The notes under the pieces were generated by a model. The model ran no database searches, was not told the origin of the DNA, and saw only the letters and a list, made by a program, of their open reading frames with translations. 64,000 nt of DNA from Streptomyces nigra. Its GTDB lineage: Bacteria; Actinomycetota; Actinomycetes; Streptomycetales; Streptomycetaceae. Location of the stretch: NCBI RefSeq assembly GCF_003074055.1, contig NZ_CP029043.1, forward strand, positions 2,782,501 through 2,846,500. The letters are read 5' to 3'. Positions within the stretch are counted from its first letter, which is position 1. Each line of letters starts with the position of its first letter. Positions 27,064 to 35,323 of the stretch are shown one piece after another. The position numbers were made by a program, and so were the translations under genes.

Positions 27064-27203
27064 GGTCGCCAGCGTAAGGGCCGTGACTGACATTGACCCC
27101 TGTCGGGGGCCTCACCTCCCCTGGGACCTTGGTCGTACGACCGCCGCTCCCCCTCCCTCTGTGAACGCGGCATGGCAGTCACATTGCACACGGCCCGCTT
27201 CCC

Positions 27204-27233
27204 TTGAGCCCCGCAGGACCCCGCCCGTACCGT
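27204..27233 (+). promoter_or_regulatory. Putative promoter of tRNA-Cys
   Basis: TTGAGC (27204-27209) and TACCGT (27228-27233) are spaced 18 bases apart. The -10 ends 39 bases before the tRNA, a plausible vegetative-sigma promoter. Confidence 0.4.
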
Positions 27234-27272
27234 CGAACCACCGACCAGGCCCGCCCCACGGGCCCTGCGAAC

Positions 27273-27347
27273 GGCCGTGTGCCCGAGTGGCTCAGGGACT
27301 CGCCTGCAAAGCGAGTTACGCGGGTTCGATTCCCGCCACGGCCTCCA
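27273..27347 (+). tRNA. tRNA-Cys (GCA)
   Basis: The acceptor stem GGCCGTG pairs with CACGGCC. The anticodon arm is CTCGC-CTGCAAA-GCGAG with anticodon GCA, and the T-arm GCGGG-TTCGATT-CCCGC. The discriminator is U (27344), as is universal for tRNA-Cys, followed by an encoded CCA (27345-27347). It is short (72 nt without CCA), consistent with a short D and variable region. Confidence 0.97.
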
Positions 27348-27370
27348 CAGCCCGACCGAGCGAGACAGAG

Positions 27371-27402
27371 GGCGGCACCCCCGAGGTGCCGCCCCCTTTT
27401 CT
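27371..27402 (+). terminator. Intrinsic terminator after tRNA-Cys
   Basis: GGCGGCACC (27371-27379), loop CCCGA, and GGTGCCGCC (27385-27393), followed by CCCTTTTCTT. This is a classic hairpin plus T-rich tail, 24 bases after the tRNA. Confidence 0.88.
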
Positions 27403-27547
27403 TCTGTCCGTCTCTCCTCGCCCCACAAGTCCTCCCCCGTCTCTCCCCAAACAGGAGCGCAACCCTCCGCCGCCCCGGCGGGTCCTGTTGGTGTCGGGGT
27501 CGCAGACTCCGGTCGCCGTGCCTTCTGTCCGACGAGGAGACCCATCC

Positions 27548-28777
27548 GTGCGCCAGCGCATCCGCACCTCGCACCTTCGTACCCCGGCCGCCTTCGTGGC
27601 CGCCGCCGCGATCGCCGCCGCCGTACCCGCGCTCGCCGCTCCGTCGGCGTACGCGGAGGAGGGTGCGGCGGACCTGGTGATATCGGAGCTGCCGAAGACG
27701 TCTCCGAAGCCCGGCGACGTGTACGACGAGAACGTCGTCATCACCAACAAGGGCACCGCCCCGGCGGACGGGATCACCTTCCGGGTCCGGCTGACCCGTG
27801 GGCTGGACTTCCCCGCCCAGGTGCCGGGCTGCACCTACACGACCGTCGAGGACAAGGTCCGCCAGGCGCTGTGCGAGATCGACGAGGTGATCGAGCCGGG
27901 CGCCTCCATCGAGACGCCCGTACGGTTCAAGGCGCTGCCCAACGCCCTGATGGAGGCCGTCCAGTACGGCACCTCCGCCACCGGTGAGGCCCCCGGCGAG
28001 GGGTACGACGACAGCCACCGGCGGCTCACGCTGACGGCGGACAGCTCGGCCGACCTGGCTGCCGTCGGCGAGGACACCGAGGCCCTCGCGGGCGACGGGC
28101 AGTCGATCACCGTGCGGCTGCGCAACGACGGCCCCGGCTGGATCCAGAACCAGGAGAGCGACGACCAGACGGCCCTGATGGTCCGTATCCCCAAGGGCAC
28201 CACCGCCGCCGTGGTGCCGAAGGCCTGCTCGCCGTTCGGCATCGACGGCCCGAGCGGGCCGGGCGGCACGCCGGGCAAGCCGACGTACGTGTGCGTGCCG
28301 GACGACAACACCCTCGACGTCGGCGAGGAGGTGCTGTTCACCTTCACGCTGGACATCGGCGAGGACACGGAGACGACGACGGGTGAGGTGAAGGCGACGT
28401 CGGTGTACGACATCCACCCCGCCTTCGACAAGAACCCCGCCAACGACAAGGCCGCCATCCGCATCGCCATCCCGACGGACTACGAGCCCGAGCCGACGCC
28501 GTCGGAAGGGTCCTCCGGCGGCAGCGGCACAGGAGGTAACGGCTCCTCCGGTGGCAACGACCCGTCCGGGCAGAGCACCGGTGGCTCCGGTGGTACCGGC
28601 GGTTCCTCCACCGGCGGCTCCGGCGCCGGCACCGGTTCCGTCGACGGCAATCTCGCGAGCACCGGCTCGGACGGCACCACGCTCATCGCGGGCTCCGCTG
28701 CCGCCGCAGCGGCCCTGGGCGCCGGCCTCTTCCTCGCCGTGCGCCGCCGTCGCGCCGCCGGACCCGAGACCGGCTGA
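27548..28777 (+). CDS. LAXTG-anchored secreted surface protein
   Basis: A 409-residue cell-wall protein. The signal peptide (about 1-36) ends in an Ala-rich core, PSAYAEEG. Beta-rich DUF11-like domains follow (ADLVISELPKTSPKPGDVYDENVVITNKG; DLAAVGEDTEALAGDGQSITVRLRNDG). A Gly/Ser-rich linker (about 315-375) leads to the sortase signal NLASTG, a hydrophobic stretch (TLIAGSAAAAAALGAGLFLAV) and RRRR. LAXTG is the class E sortase motif in Streptomyces. GTG 27548 has GAGGAGA 7 bases upstream. Its 3' end is part of a degenerate duplication with the convergent gene. Confidence 0.9.
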   Translation: MRQRIRTSHLRTPAAFVAAAAIAAAVPALAAPSAYAEEGAADLVISELPKTSPKPGDVYDENVVITNKGTAPADGITFRVRLTRGLDFPAQVPGCTYTTVEDKVRQALCEIDEVIEPGASIETPVRFKALPNALMEAVQYGTSATGEAPGEGYDDSHRRLTLTADSSADLAAVGEDTEALAGDGQSITVRLRNDGPGWIQNQESDDQTALMVRIPKGTTAAVVPKACSPFGIDGPSGPGGTPGKPTYVCVPDDNTLDVGEEVLFTFTLDIGEDTETTTGEVKATSVYDIHPAFDKNPANDKAAIRIAIPTDYEPEPTPSEGSSGGSGTGGNGSSGGNDPSGQSTGGSGGTGGSSTGGSGAGTGSVDGNLASTGSDGTTLIAGSAAAAAALGAGLFLAVRRRRAAGPETG

Positions 28778-29010
28778 CGGGCGCCCGCCCCTGGGGCAGC
28801 TCGCCCCGGGGGCACCCGCGCCAGGTCAGCGGGCACCGCACTCCGGCACGCCGGCGGCCTCGTCGACCTGGACTCACTCCCTGGCGTACGCCGCCGGCGC
28901 GCCGCACAGACCGAGACCGGCTGACGGCGTGCGTCCGCTCCTGGGCCGCCCGTTCCAGGAGTGCCCGGCGCCGGATCAGCGTCCGCAGGACTCCAGCACG
29001 CCCACCGCCT
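28745..29010. repeat. Degenerate tandem duplication of a convergent gene junction
   Basis: The end of the LAXTG gene (codes RRRAAGPETG*, TGA 28775-28777) recurs 147 bp later as RRRAAQTETG* (TGA 28922-28924). The end of the SUKH-4 gene (minus strand, FQDEAVGVLESCGR*, stop 28976-28978) recurs 150 bp to the left as QVDEAAGVPECGAR* (stop 28826-28828). Each copy carries its own hairpin between the two stops, GCCCCTGGGGC...GCCCCGGGGGC and CTCCTGG...CCAGGAG. The outer copies belong to the genes; the inner two are non-functional gene ends. Confidence 0.75.
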
Positions 29011-30169
29011 CGTCCTGGAACGCCTCCGTCCAGTAGTGCCGGGCCGTACCGTCCGTCGCAGTGCCGGTCGGGTCGACCGTGGACAGGACCTGGAGCATCG
29101 TCATCGCCAGCTGGTCGTACGTGGCGGTCGTCAACTCGTGGCCCGACGCCGCGTCTATCGCCCGCTCGCGGTGCAGCAGCCACAGGGTGAAGGCCAGCGT
29201 CGAGACGTCCGTGTTCAGCGGGTACAGACGCCCCTCGCGCTCGCTCCAGTGCAGGACCGCGCCGGTCATGCCGTCGAGGACCAGGCTGCCGTCCTCCGCG
29301 AGGTCGCCGAGGCGGATCAAGGACGCGGCGGCCAAGGGCAGTTCGCACGGGGCGCCGCACTCGGTGTCGTACTCGTCCAGGGCCGCCAGCGGCGCGTCCG
29401 TGTCCAGGGTGAAGAGGAACCCGCCCTCGGGCAGGCCCACTTCGCGCAGGAAGCGGCGGGTCGGCTCATGGCGGAGGGCGGACGGGAAGTCGACCTCCTC
29501 GAAGCGCACCACCGCGCGCCGCCCGAACTCCTCGTCCAGCAGCCGCGGCGGCAGGTCCAGGGCCAGCCCGGACCGCCCGGCGCGGCCCGCGACGAGCGCC
29601 AGCGGACGGATCAGCGCGGCCATCTTCCAGAAGGGCGCGGGCTCGCCGTTCGTGCCCTCCTCGAACACCGACAGCAGATGCCGGGACGCCTCCGCGACCG
29701 CCTTGGTGCCGTAGCGCCCGGCGTAGGAGGCGAACTGGCCGCGCAGTCCGGCGAGTTCGTCCGTGGCCTCGGCGAAGCGGACCAGGGTGCGCAGGGAGGG
29801 CGCGAGGGCTCGGCGGTCCATCAGGTCGGGCCGGTCCCGCAGAAGGTGGGCCGTGGAAATCTCGCCGGTCGCGCCGTCGAGGAGGACGGACTCGGTCTCG
29901 CGGCCGCCGGGGCCGAGCAGTCCGCCTATCACCAGCTGGTCGCACAGCTCGGCCGTGAGCCGGCCGGGGGCCGCGTCGCCGGTCGAGTCGGCGACCGTGC
30001 GCAGACCCGCGCGGGACAGCTCGGCGAAGCTCAGCACCGTGTTGTCGCCGGGGAGTCCGGGGCCGGTCAGCCAGCGGCGGGTGGCCGCGTGCGTGACGTA
30101 CGGGTCGAGTTCGGGCTCGGACAGGATGATCGTCCGGTCACCCGCCTGGGTCGTGATCGTCGTGCTCAT
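28976..30169 (-). CDS. Protein with two SUKH-4 (immunity-type) domains
   Basis: A 397-residue cytoplasmic protein. Two SUKH-4-like halves are visible: about 15-190 (TRRWLTGPGLPGD; ELCDQLVIGG; SVLLDGATGEI; LVRFAEAT) and about 215-390 (TRRFLREVGLPEGG; LIRLGDLAEDGSLVLDGMTG; FTLWLLHRE). SUKH proteins neutralise polymorphic toxins such as nucleases and deaminases, and in Streptomyces SUKH-4 also occurs in apparently housekeeping proteins. No toxin gene is adjacent. The ATG start is at 30169. Its 3' end is duplicated next door. Confidence 0.75.
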   Translation of the reverse strand: MSTTITTQAGDRTIILSEPELDPYVTHAATRRWLTGPGLPGDNTVLSFAELSRAGLRTVADSTGDAAPGRLTAELCDQLVIGGLLGPGGRETESVLLDGATGEISTAHLLRDRPDLMDRRALAPSLRTLVRFAEATDELAGLRGQFASYAGRYGTKAVAEASRHLLSVFEEGTNGEPAPFWKMAALIRPLALVAGRAGRSGLALDLPPRLLDEEFGRRAVVRFEEVDFPSALRHEPTRRFLREVGLPEGGFLFTLDTDAPLAALDEYDTECGAPCELPLAAASLIRLGDLAEDGSLVLDGMTGAVLHWSEREGRLYPLNTDVSTLAFTLWLLHRERAIDAASGHELTTATYDQLAMTMLQVLSTVDPTGTATDGTARHYWTEAFQDEAVGVLESCGR

Positions 30170-30403
30170 GGCTCCCCCGCATGCGCTTGCTCACCGCCCC
30201 TGGGCACGACACGCCTGACCGGCCGGTCACCGGACCCGGCCGTCGTCCCCACTGCCCAGAACACTACGCGCCACCACTGACAACGCACCGGCCCCGGCAC
30301 AGCCCATGAGAGCGCTTCACCTCAGTAGACGCCGGAGCACCCCGGGTACGTTCCCACAACGCGCCGAATTCGCCGCTGATTCATGAGGGATTCACGTCTG
30401 ATC

Positions 30404-30432
30404 CGGGCCCGGCGGCGGCTGCGCCGGGCCCG
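30404..30432 (-). terminator. Terminator of the molybdenum hydroxylase operon
   Basis: Perfect 11-bp arms CGGGCCCGGCG (30404-30414) and CGCCGGGCCCG (30422-30432) lie immediately after the large-subunit stop (30434). The remaining intergenic bases to 30170 show no gene. Confidence 0.75.
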
Positions 30433-30433
30433 T

Positions 30434-32746
30434 TCACCGGGTGGTGTGGACGACCGCGGCCTGGGGGCGGATCGGGAGGCGGTTGACCGGGCGGCCGGTC
30501 GCGGCGCGCACGGCCGAGGCGATGGCCGCGGGCGACGTCACCACGGGCACGGCGCTGACGGCCTTGGCGCCGAACGGCGCGACGACGTCCCGCTCCTCGA
30601 CCAGCTTCACGATCCGGATGTCCGGGGCGTCCAGCGCGGTCGGCAGCGCGTAGCCGGTCAGGTCGGGGTGGCGGATCAGACCGCGCGCGGAGCGCAGGTT
30701 CTCGGTGAGCGCTATGCCCACGCCCTGCGTGACGCCCGCCTCGATCCGGGCCTCCAGCTGGGCCGGGTTGAGGATCCGGCCGACGTCCTGGGCGAGCGCC
30801 AGCTCGACCACGCGCACCGAGCCCAGCTCGATGTCGACGTCGACGACCGCGCGGACCGCGCAGAAGGACATGCCCACGAACGCGTCGCCCTGGCCGGCGC
30901 CGTCCAGCGGCTCGGTCGGGTGCGGACGGCACTGGGCCGTGGCCCACAGCTCCTTGCCCTCCAGCGCCTCGCTGACGGTGGTCGACAGGACGCCGTCGTA
31001 CGAGGTGATCTTGCCGTCGGTGATCTGGAGCAGCTCGGTGGACATGCCGAACTTGTGCGCCAGCGGCTGCAGGAGCTGGGTGCGGACCATCTTGGCGGCC
31101 CGTTCGACGGCGCCGCCGGAGACCCAGGTGTGCCGGCCGCGGCAGCCCGCGCCGGCGGGAGGCTGGTCGGTGTCGACCGGCGCGACGTGCACCTCGTCGA
31201 CGCCCAGGGTCTCCTGGACGATCTGCCGGGCGAGGGTGGTGAAGCCCTGGCCGGTCTCGACGGCGGCGCACAGCACCGTGGCGACCCCGTCCTGGACCTT
31301 CACGGTGGCCGTGGAGACCTCGTCGGCGCCCTCGGCACCCAGCATGTGCACCATGCCCAGGCCGTAGCCCACGCCCCGCCGCACGGCGCCCGGTTCACCG
31401 GCGCCCTCGGGGCCGCCGGGCAGCAGCCACTCGTCCTCGGGGGTGTCCTTGGGCAGCGGCGGCAGCGGATGGTCCCGTACGGCCTGCAGGAGCTCGGCGA
31501 CCGGGGCCGGGCAGGTCACGCTCTGGCCGGTCGGCAGGACGTCGCCGGTGGCCAGGGCGTTGCGCAGGCGCAGTTCGGCCGGGTCGACGCCGAGCTTCTT
31601 GGCGAGCTTGTCCATCTGCGCCTCGTACGCGGCGCACACCTGCATGGCGCCCTCGCCGCGCACATGGCCGGAGGGCGGGTTGTTGGTCCGTACGGCCCAG
31701 CCCTCGATGAAGGCGTTCGGGACGACGTACGGGCCGCAGGCGAAGGCGACCGCGGCGGCCAGGGCCTCGGAGGAGGTGTCCGCGTAGGCGCCCGCGTCCA
31801 GCAGGATCTGCGCCTCGACCTTCACCAGCCTGCCCTCGGCGTCCGCGTGGTGGCGGTAGCGCAGCAGGGTCGGGTGCCGGTGGGTGTGGCCGAGGAAGGA
31901 CTCCTCGCGGGTGGCGGTGAGCTTCACCGGGCAGCCGGTCTTCAGCGCGAGCAGGCCGAGCGGGAGCTGGAAGCCCTGGTCCTCGCGGTCGGCGGTGGCG
32001 CCGGGGACGCCGGTGACGACGATCTTGACGCGCTCGGGCTCCAGGCCGAAGCAGGCGGCGGCGCGGTCGCGGTCGGTGTGCGGGTCGGTCGAGGCGAGGT
32101 AGAGCTCCACGCCTCCGTCGGGGCGCGGTACGGCGAGTCCGGCCTCGGCGCCGATGGGGGCCGGGTCCTGGCGGCCGATGCGGTACATGCCCTCGACGAC
32201 GACGTCGCCGGCCGCGTCGGGGTCGCCGTGGCGCAGCGGGATGTGCCGGATCAGGTTGCCGTCGGGGTGCAGCGGCTCGGCCTCGAACGCCTGCTCGGGG
32301 TCGGTGACCGGGTCGAGCACCTCGTACTCGACGATGACGGCGGCGGCGGCGAGGCGCGCGGTGTCGGGGTGGTCGGCGGCGACGGCGGCGATGGGCTCGC
32401 CGTGGTGGCGTACGACGTCGGAGGCGAAGACGGGCCGGTCGGCCCGGCCCCGGCCGAGCAGCGGGCTGCCGGGGACGTCCTCGTGGGTGACGACGGCGCG
32501 GACGCCGGGCATCTCCCGCGCGTGGGTGGTGTCGATGGAGGTGATGCGCGCGTGCGGGTGCGGGGAGCGCAGGACGGCCGCCCAGAGCAGGCCCTCGGCC
32601 CACAGGTCGGCCGCGTACGGGAACGTGCCCTCGGTCTTGGCGCGGGCGTCGGCGGCCGGCAGGGAGGCGCCGAGGCCGTGCGGAACCTGCTCGGGGGCGG
32701 GGGCTGCCTCCGCGGCGGTGGTCGCGGTGGCGGCTTCGTTGCTCAC
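30434..32746 (-). CDS. Molybdopterin-binding large subunit, xanthine dehydrogenase family
   Basis: A 770-residue cytoplasmic subunit carrying the Mo-pyranopterin cofactor in an XdhA/CoxL-type hydroxylase. The N-terminal a/b hammerhead domain (RAKTEGTFPYAADL...LWAAVLRSPHPHARI) is followed by Mo-binding domains (DREDQGFQLPLGLLALKTG; GHVRGEGAMQVCAAYEAQMD; GQGFTTLARQIVQETLGVD; a C-terminal E-loop-like region, GVGIALTENL...PFGAKAVSAVPVV). The probable substrates are purines or related heterocycles, not decidable here. The GTG start overlaps the iron-sulfur gene stop as GTGA; it is last in a three-gene operon. Confidence 0.92.
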   Translation of the reverse strand: MSNEAATATTAAEAAPAPEQVPHGLGASLPAADARAKTEGTFPYAADLWAEGLLWAAVLRSPHPHARITSIDTTHAREMPGVRAVVTHEDVPGSPLLGRGRADRPVFASDVVRHHGEPIAAVAADHPDTARLAAAAVIVEYEVLDPVTDPEQAFEAEPLHPDGNLIRHIPLRHGDPDAAGDVVVEGMYRIGRQDPAPIGAEAGLAVPRPDGGVELYLASTDPHTDRDRAAACFGLEPERVKIVVTGVPGATADREDQGFQLPLGLLALKTGCPVKLTATREESFLGHTHRHPTLLRYRHHADAEGRLVKVEAQILLDAGAYADTSSEALAAAVAFACGPYVVPNAFIEGWAVRTNNPPSGHVRGEGAMQVCAAYEAQMDKLAKKLGVDPAELRLRNALATGDVLPTGQSVTCPAPVAELLQAVRDHPLPPLPKDTPEDEWLLPGGPEGAGEPGAVRRGVGYGLGMVHMLGAEGADEVSTATVKVQDGVATVLCAAVETGQGFTTLARQIVQETLGVDEVHVAPVDTDQPPAGAGCRGRHTWVSGGAVERAAKMVRTQLLQPLAHKFGMSTELLQITDGKITSYDGVLSTTVSEALEGKELWATAQCRPHPTEPLDGAGQGDAFVGMSFCAVRAVVDVDIELGSVRVVELALAQDVGRILNPAQLEARIEAGVTQGVGIALTENLRSARGLIRHPDLTGYALPTALDAPDIRIVKLVEERDVVAPFGAKAVSAVPVVTSPAAIASAVRAATGRPVNRLPIRPQAAVVHTTR

Positions 32747-34188
32747 GCCTGGCCTCCGTCCTGGCCGTACGGGTCATGCGGTCCCATGGCGCCGGGCGCC
32801 TCGAACGCCGACGGGTTGACGCCGCCGGCTCCCGGGCCCGCCTGGTGCGGGATGCGGGCCTCGCCGTCGTCGCCCTCGGGGGCCTCGGCGGCCGCGTGGG
32901 CCTCGCGTTCGGCGACGACCTCCTGGACGGCCCGGACGACGCCGCGGTAGCCGGAGCAGCGGCAGAGGTTGCCGCACAGGGCCTGCCGGGTCTCCAGCTC
33001 GCTCGGGGCCGGGTTGCCCTCCAGCAGGTCGTGCACGGTCATCGCCATGCCCGGCACGCAGAAGCCGCACTGGACGGCGCCGCAGCGGGCGAGCGCGCGC
33101 TGCACGTCGGAGGGGTGCCCGTCCTGGGCGAGCCCCTCGACGGTGCGCACCTCGCTGCCGGCGGCGGTCACGGCGGGCACCAGGCAGGAGGCGACGAGCC
33201 GGCCGTCGACCTGGACGTTGCACGCGCCGCACTCGCCCTGCGAGCAGCCGTCCTTGGCGCCCGCGAGGCCGAGCCGCTCGCGCAGCACGTAGAGCAGCGA
33301 CTCGCCGATCCAGGCGTCGGAGACGGGCCGGTCGACGCCGTTGACGCGCAGCACGTAGGAGGCGAGGGGGTGTTCCTCGCCGGAGGGCGGGGGCGTCTCG
33401 CCGGACTCCTCGGCGCCGTCGCCGTCGATCTCGGCCTCGATGGAGGGCTCCGCGGGGCCCTGTGCAGCCTCGGCGGCCTCCCGGGCGTCCTCGGCCGCCG
33501 CTGCCGCCTCGCCCGCCTCACGGGCCGCCTGGGCGGCCTGCGCGGCGTTCTCCGCGGCCTCCGCGGCTTCCTCGGCGGCGTCGGGCGCGGACTGCCGCTC
33601 GGGGGCGGCCGTGTAGCCGTCGGGCGCGGGCTCGCCGGGGGCGGTGCGCTCCCAGGGCTGCTGGGGCGCCCAGGGGGCGGCCGCGCCGCCCGGCAGCGTG
33701 GCCGGGGCTCCGCCGCCCCACTGCTCGACGAGCGAGGACGTGGTGAACTCGCCCGACTCGTCCGGAAGGTCCCCTCCGGCGAGCGGGATCGACCACTGCC
33801 CGGTGACGTCCTGGCCGGGCGGGCGGCTCTGGGCGTCCGGGAGGTGCCACTGCTGGGTGGCCGCGGGGTTGTACGTGAACCGGTCGCCGCCGTCCTGGGG
33901 CGCGGCGTTCGGGTCGGGCCAGCCGGCGCCCTCGGGGGGCGTGCCCGCGGCGGGCCAGCCGCCGGGCGTCGCCGGGTCGGTGGTGCCGGGCGCGGCGGTG
34001 ATCCGCGGCGGCACATAGCCCTGGCCGGGGGCGGCGAGCGGGCTGTCGGCGGAGGCCAGGAGCGCGTCGATGCCGCCCTCGGGCAGCTCGACGAAGGCGG
34101 TGGCGCCGTCGTCGTACTCACCCTGGGGCAGCGGATCCCAGCGGCCGTTGCCGCGGGGCGCGCCCTCTCCGTGCCGGTCGTCGGTCAC
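32743..34188 (-). CDS. 2Fe-2S subunit, xanthine dehydrogenase family, with long disordered N-terminus
   Basis: A 481-residue electron-transfer subunit. The functional part begins near residue 275: a plant-type ferredoxin domain with C315, C320, C323 and C335 (GCSQGECGACN...SCLVP). A helical [2Fe-2S] domain follows with CGFCVPGM and CGNLCRCSGY. Family members are normally about 160-200 residues. Here some 274 residues of Pro/Gly/Gln-rich sequence and an Ala/Glu-rich helix-like stretch (203-245) precede it. GTG 34188 overlaps the FAD-subunit stop as GTGA; the large subunit is coupled downstream. Confidence 0.92.
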   Translation of the reverse strand: MTDDRHGEGAPRGNGRWDPLPQGEYDDGATAFVELPEGGIDALLASADSPLAAPGQGYVPPRITAAPGTTDPATPGGWPAAGTPPEGAGWPDPNAAPQDGGDRFTYNPAATQQWHLPDAQSRPPGQDVTGQWSIPLAGGDLPDESGEFTTSSLVEQWGGGAPATLPGGAAAPWAPQQPWERTAPGEPAPDGYTAAPERQSAPDAAEEAAEAAENAAQAAQAAREAGEAAAAAEDAREAAEAAQGPAEPSIEAEIDGDGAEESGETPPPSGEEHPLASYVLRVNGVDRPVSDAWIGESLLYVLRERLGLAGAKDGCSQGECGACNVQVDGRLVASCLVPAVTAAGSEVRTVEGLAQDGHPSDVQRALARCGAVQCGFCVPGMAMTVHDLLEGNPAPSELETRQALCGNLCRCSGYRGVVRAVQEVVAEREAHAAAEAPEGDDGEARIPHQAGPGAGGVNPSAFEAPGAMGPHDPYGQDGGQA

Positions 34189-35078
34189 GACAGCGCCCTC
34201 CCCAGTGCTCGTCGGGCCAGTGCGGCGACGGTGCGCCGCAGGTGCAGAACGGCGGGCGGGTGCTGGGCGACGGTCCCGTCCTCGGCCGGGGCCGGGTCGG
34301 GGATGCAGGCCGCGGCGACGTACTCGCCGAAGGCCTGCAGTGCCTCGGGGACGACCGCGCGGTTGTTGTCCCAGTCGATCAGCTGGGCGACCCACTGCTC
34401 GGCCTCCAGGGGCCGCAGCGGCATCGGCGCTATGGCGCCCACCGCACAGCGGATGCCGCGCCGGGCCGGGTCGAGGACGACCGCGACGGACGCGAGGGCC
34501 CGCCCGGGGCCGGTGCGCCCGGTGGCCTTGAGGAAGACCTGCGGGGCGTGCAGCAGCGGCACGCGCACGTAGCCGATGAGTTCACCGGCGCGCAGCGTGT
34601 CCACGCCCGCCAGCAGGTGCGACACCGGGATCTCGCGGCGGGCCCCGCCCGGGCCCGCGATGATCAGGGTCGCCTCGAGGGCGGCGAGGACCGGCAGCGC
34701 GTCACCGGTGTGGGACGCGGAGGCGACGTTGCCGCCGAGGGTGCCGGCGTTGCGGATCTGCGGCGGGCCGGCGGCGCGCGCGGCGGCCGCGAGCGCCGGG
34801 ATCAGGGCGGCGAAGTCGGGGCGGCCCATCCGCGCGTGGGTGAGTCCGGCGCCGAGCAGGGCGTGCCCGTCCTGGTACTGCCAGCCGCGGATCTCGCTGA
34901 TCTTGCCGAGGCCGACCAGGGCGGCGGGCCTGAGCTGCCCGGAGTTGACGGCGGCCATGAGGTCGGTGCCGCCCGCGACGGGCACGGCGGCGGGCATGGC
35001 GGTGAGCGCCGCCACGGCCTCGTCCAGTGTCGTGGGCAGCGTGACGGCCTGCGCCGCCTGCGGTGCGTGCGTGGTCAA
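34185..35078 (-). CDS. FAD-binding subunit, xanthine dehydrogenase family
   Basis: A 297-residue subunit of the CoxM/XdhB type, which passes electrons from the 2Fe-2S subunit to FAD. FAD-binding motifs are AAVPVAGGTDLMAAVNSG and IRNAGTLGGNVASASHTGDALPVL. The C-terminal CO-dehydrogenase-flavoprotein fold includes VFLKATGRTGPGRALASVAV. A TTG start at 35078 is chosen: GGGAAGGGG lies about 9 bases upstream and the family N-terminus begins there. The open frame extends to 35216 with unrelated sequence. It is first in the operon. Confidence 0.88.
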   Translation of the reverse strand: MTTHAPQAAQAVTLPTTLDEAVAALTAMPAAVPVAGGTDLMAAVNSGQLRPAALVGLGKISEIRGWQYQDGHALLGAGLTHARMGRPDFAALIPALAAAARAAGPPQIRNAGTLGGNVASASHTGDALPVLAALEATLIIAGPGGARREIPVSHLLAGVDTLRAGELIGYVRVPLLHAPQVFLKATGRTGPGRALASVAVVLDPARRGIRCAVGAIAPMPLRPLEAEQWVAQLIDWDNNRAVVPEALQAFGEYVAAACIPDPAPAEDGTVAQHPPAVLHLRRTVAALARRALGRALS

Positions 35079-35249
35079 ACCGGCTGCCCCTTCCCGCTGC
35101 CCCACCTGGTCCCACCTGTGCTGCCGTACGGTACGTGCTGACAGGGCGGACGTGGCAACTCTGGCACATCTTCCCAGGGCACGCGGACACGGGTCCGCTA
35201 GGAGGCATTCGCCCACCTCATCGGGGAGATGGTCCGTTTTGGCACGGCA

Positions 35250-35283
35250 TCACCGATGAGTACCGATTGACACTCTTCGGTGA
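35250..35283 (-). terminator. Hairpin downstream of the hexosaminidase gene
   Basis: TCACCGATGAGT (35250-35261) pairs with ACTCTTCGGTGA (35272-35283), 11 of 12 bp, with a 10-base loop. It lies 41 bases past the hexosaminidase stop and before the molybdenum hydroxylase operon start. A T-rich run (GGTTTTTCCCC) lies at 35292-35302 on the plus strand. Confidence 0.5.
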
Positions 35284-35323
35284 TCCGCTGCCGGTTTTTC
35301 CCCTGTCTGTTCGCCCGGAGCGG

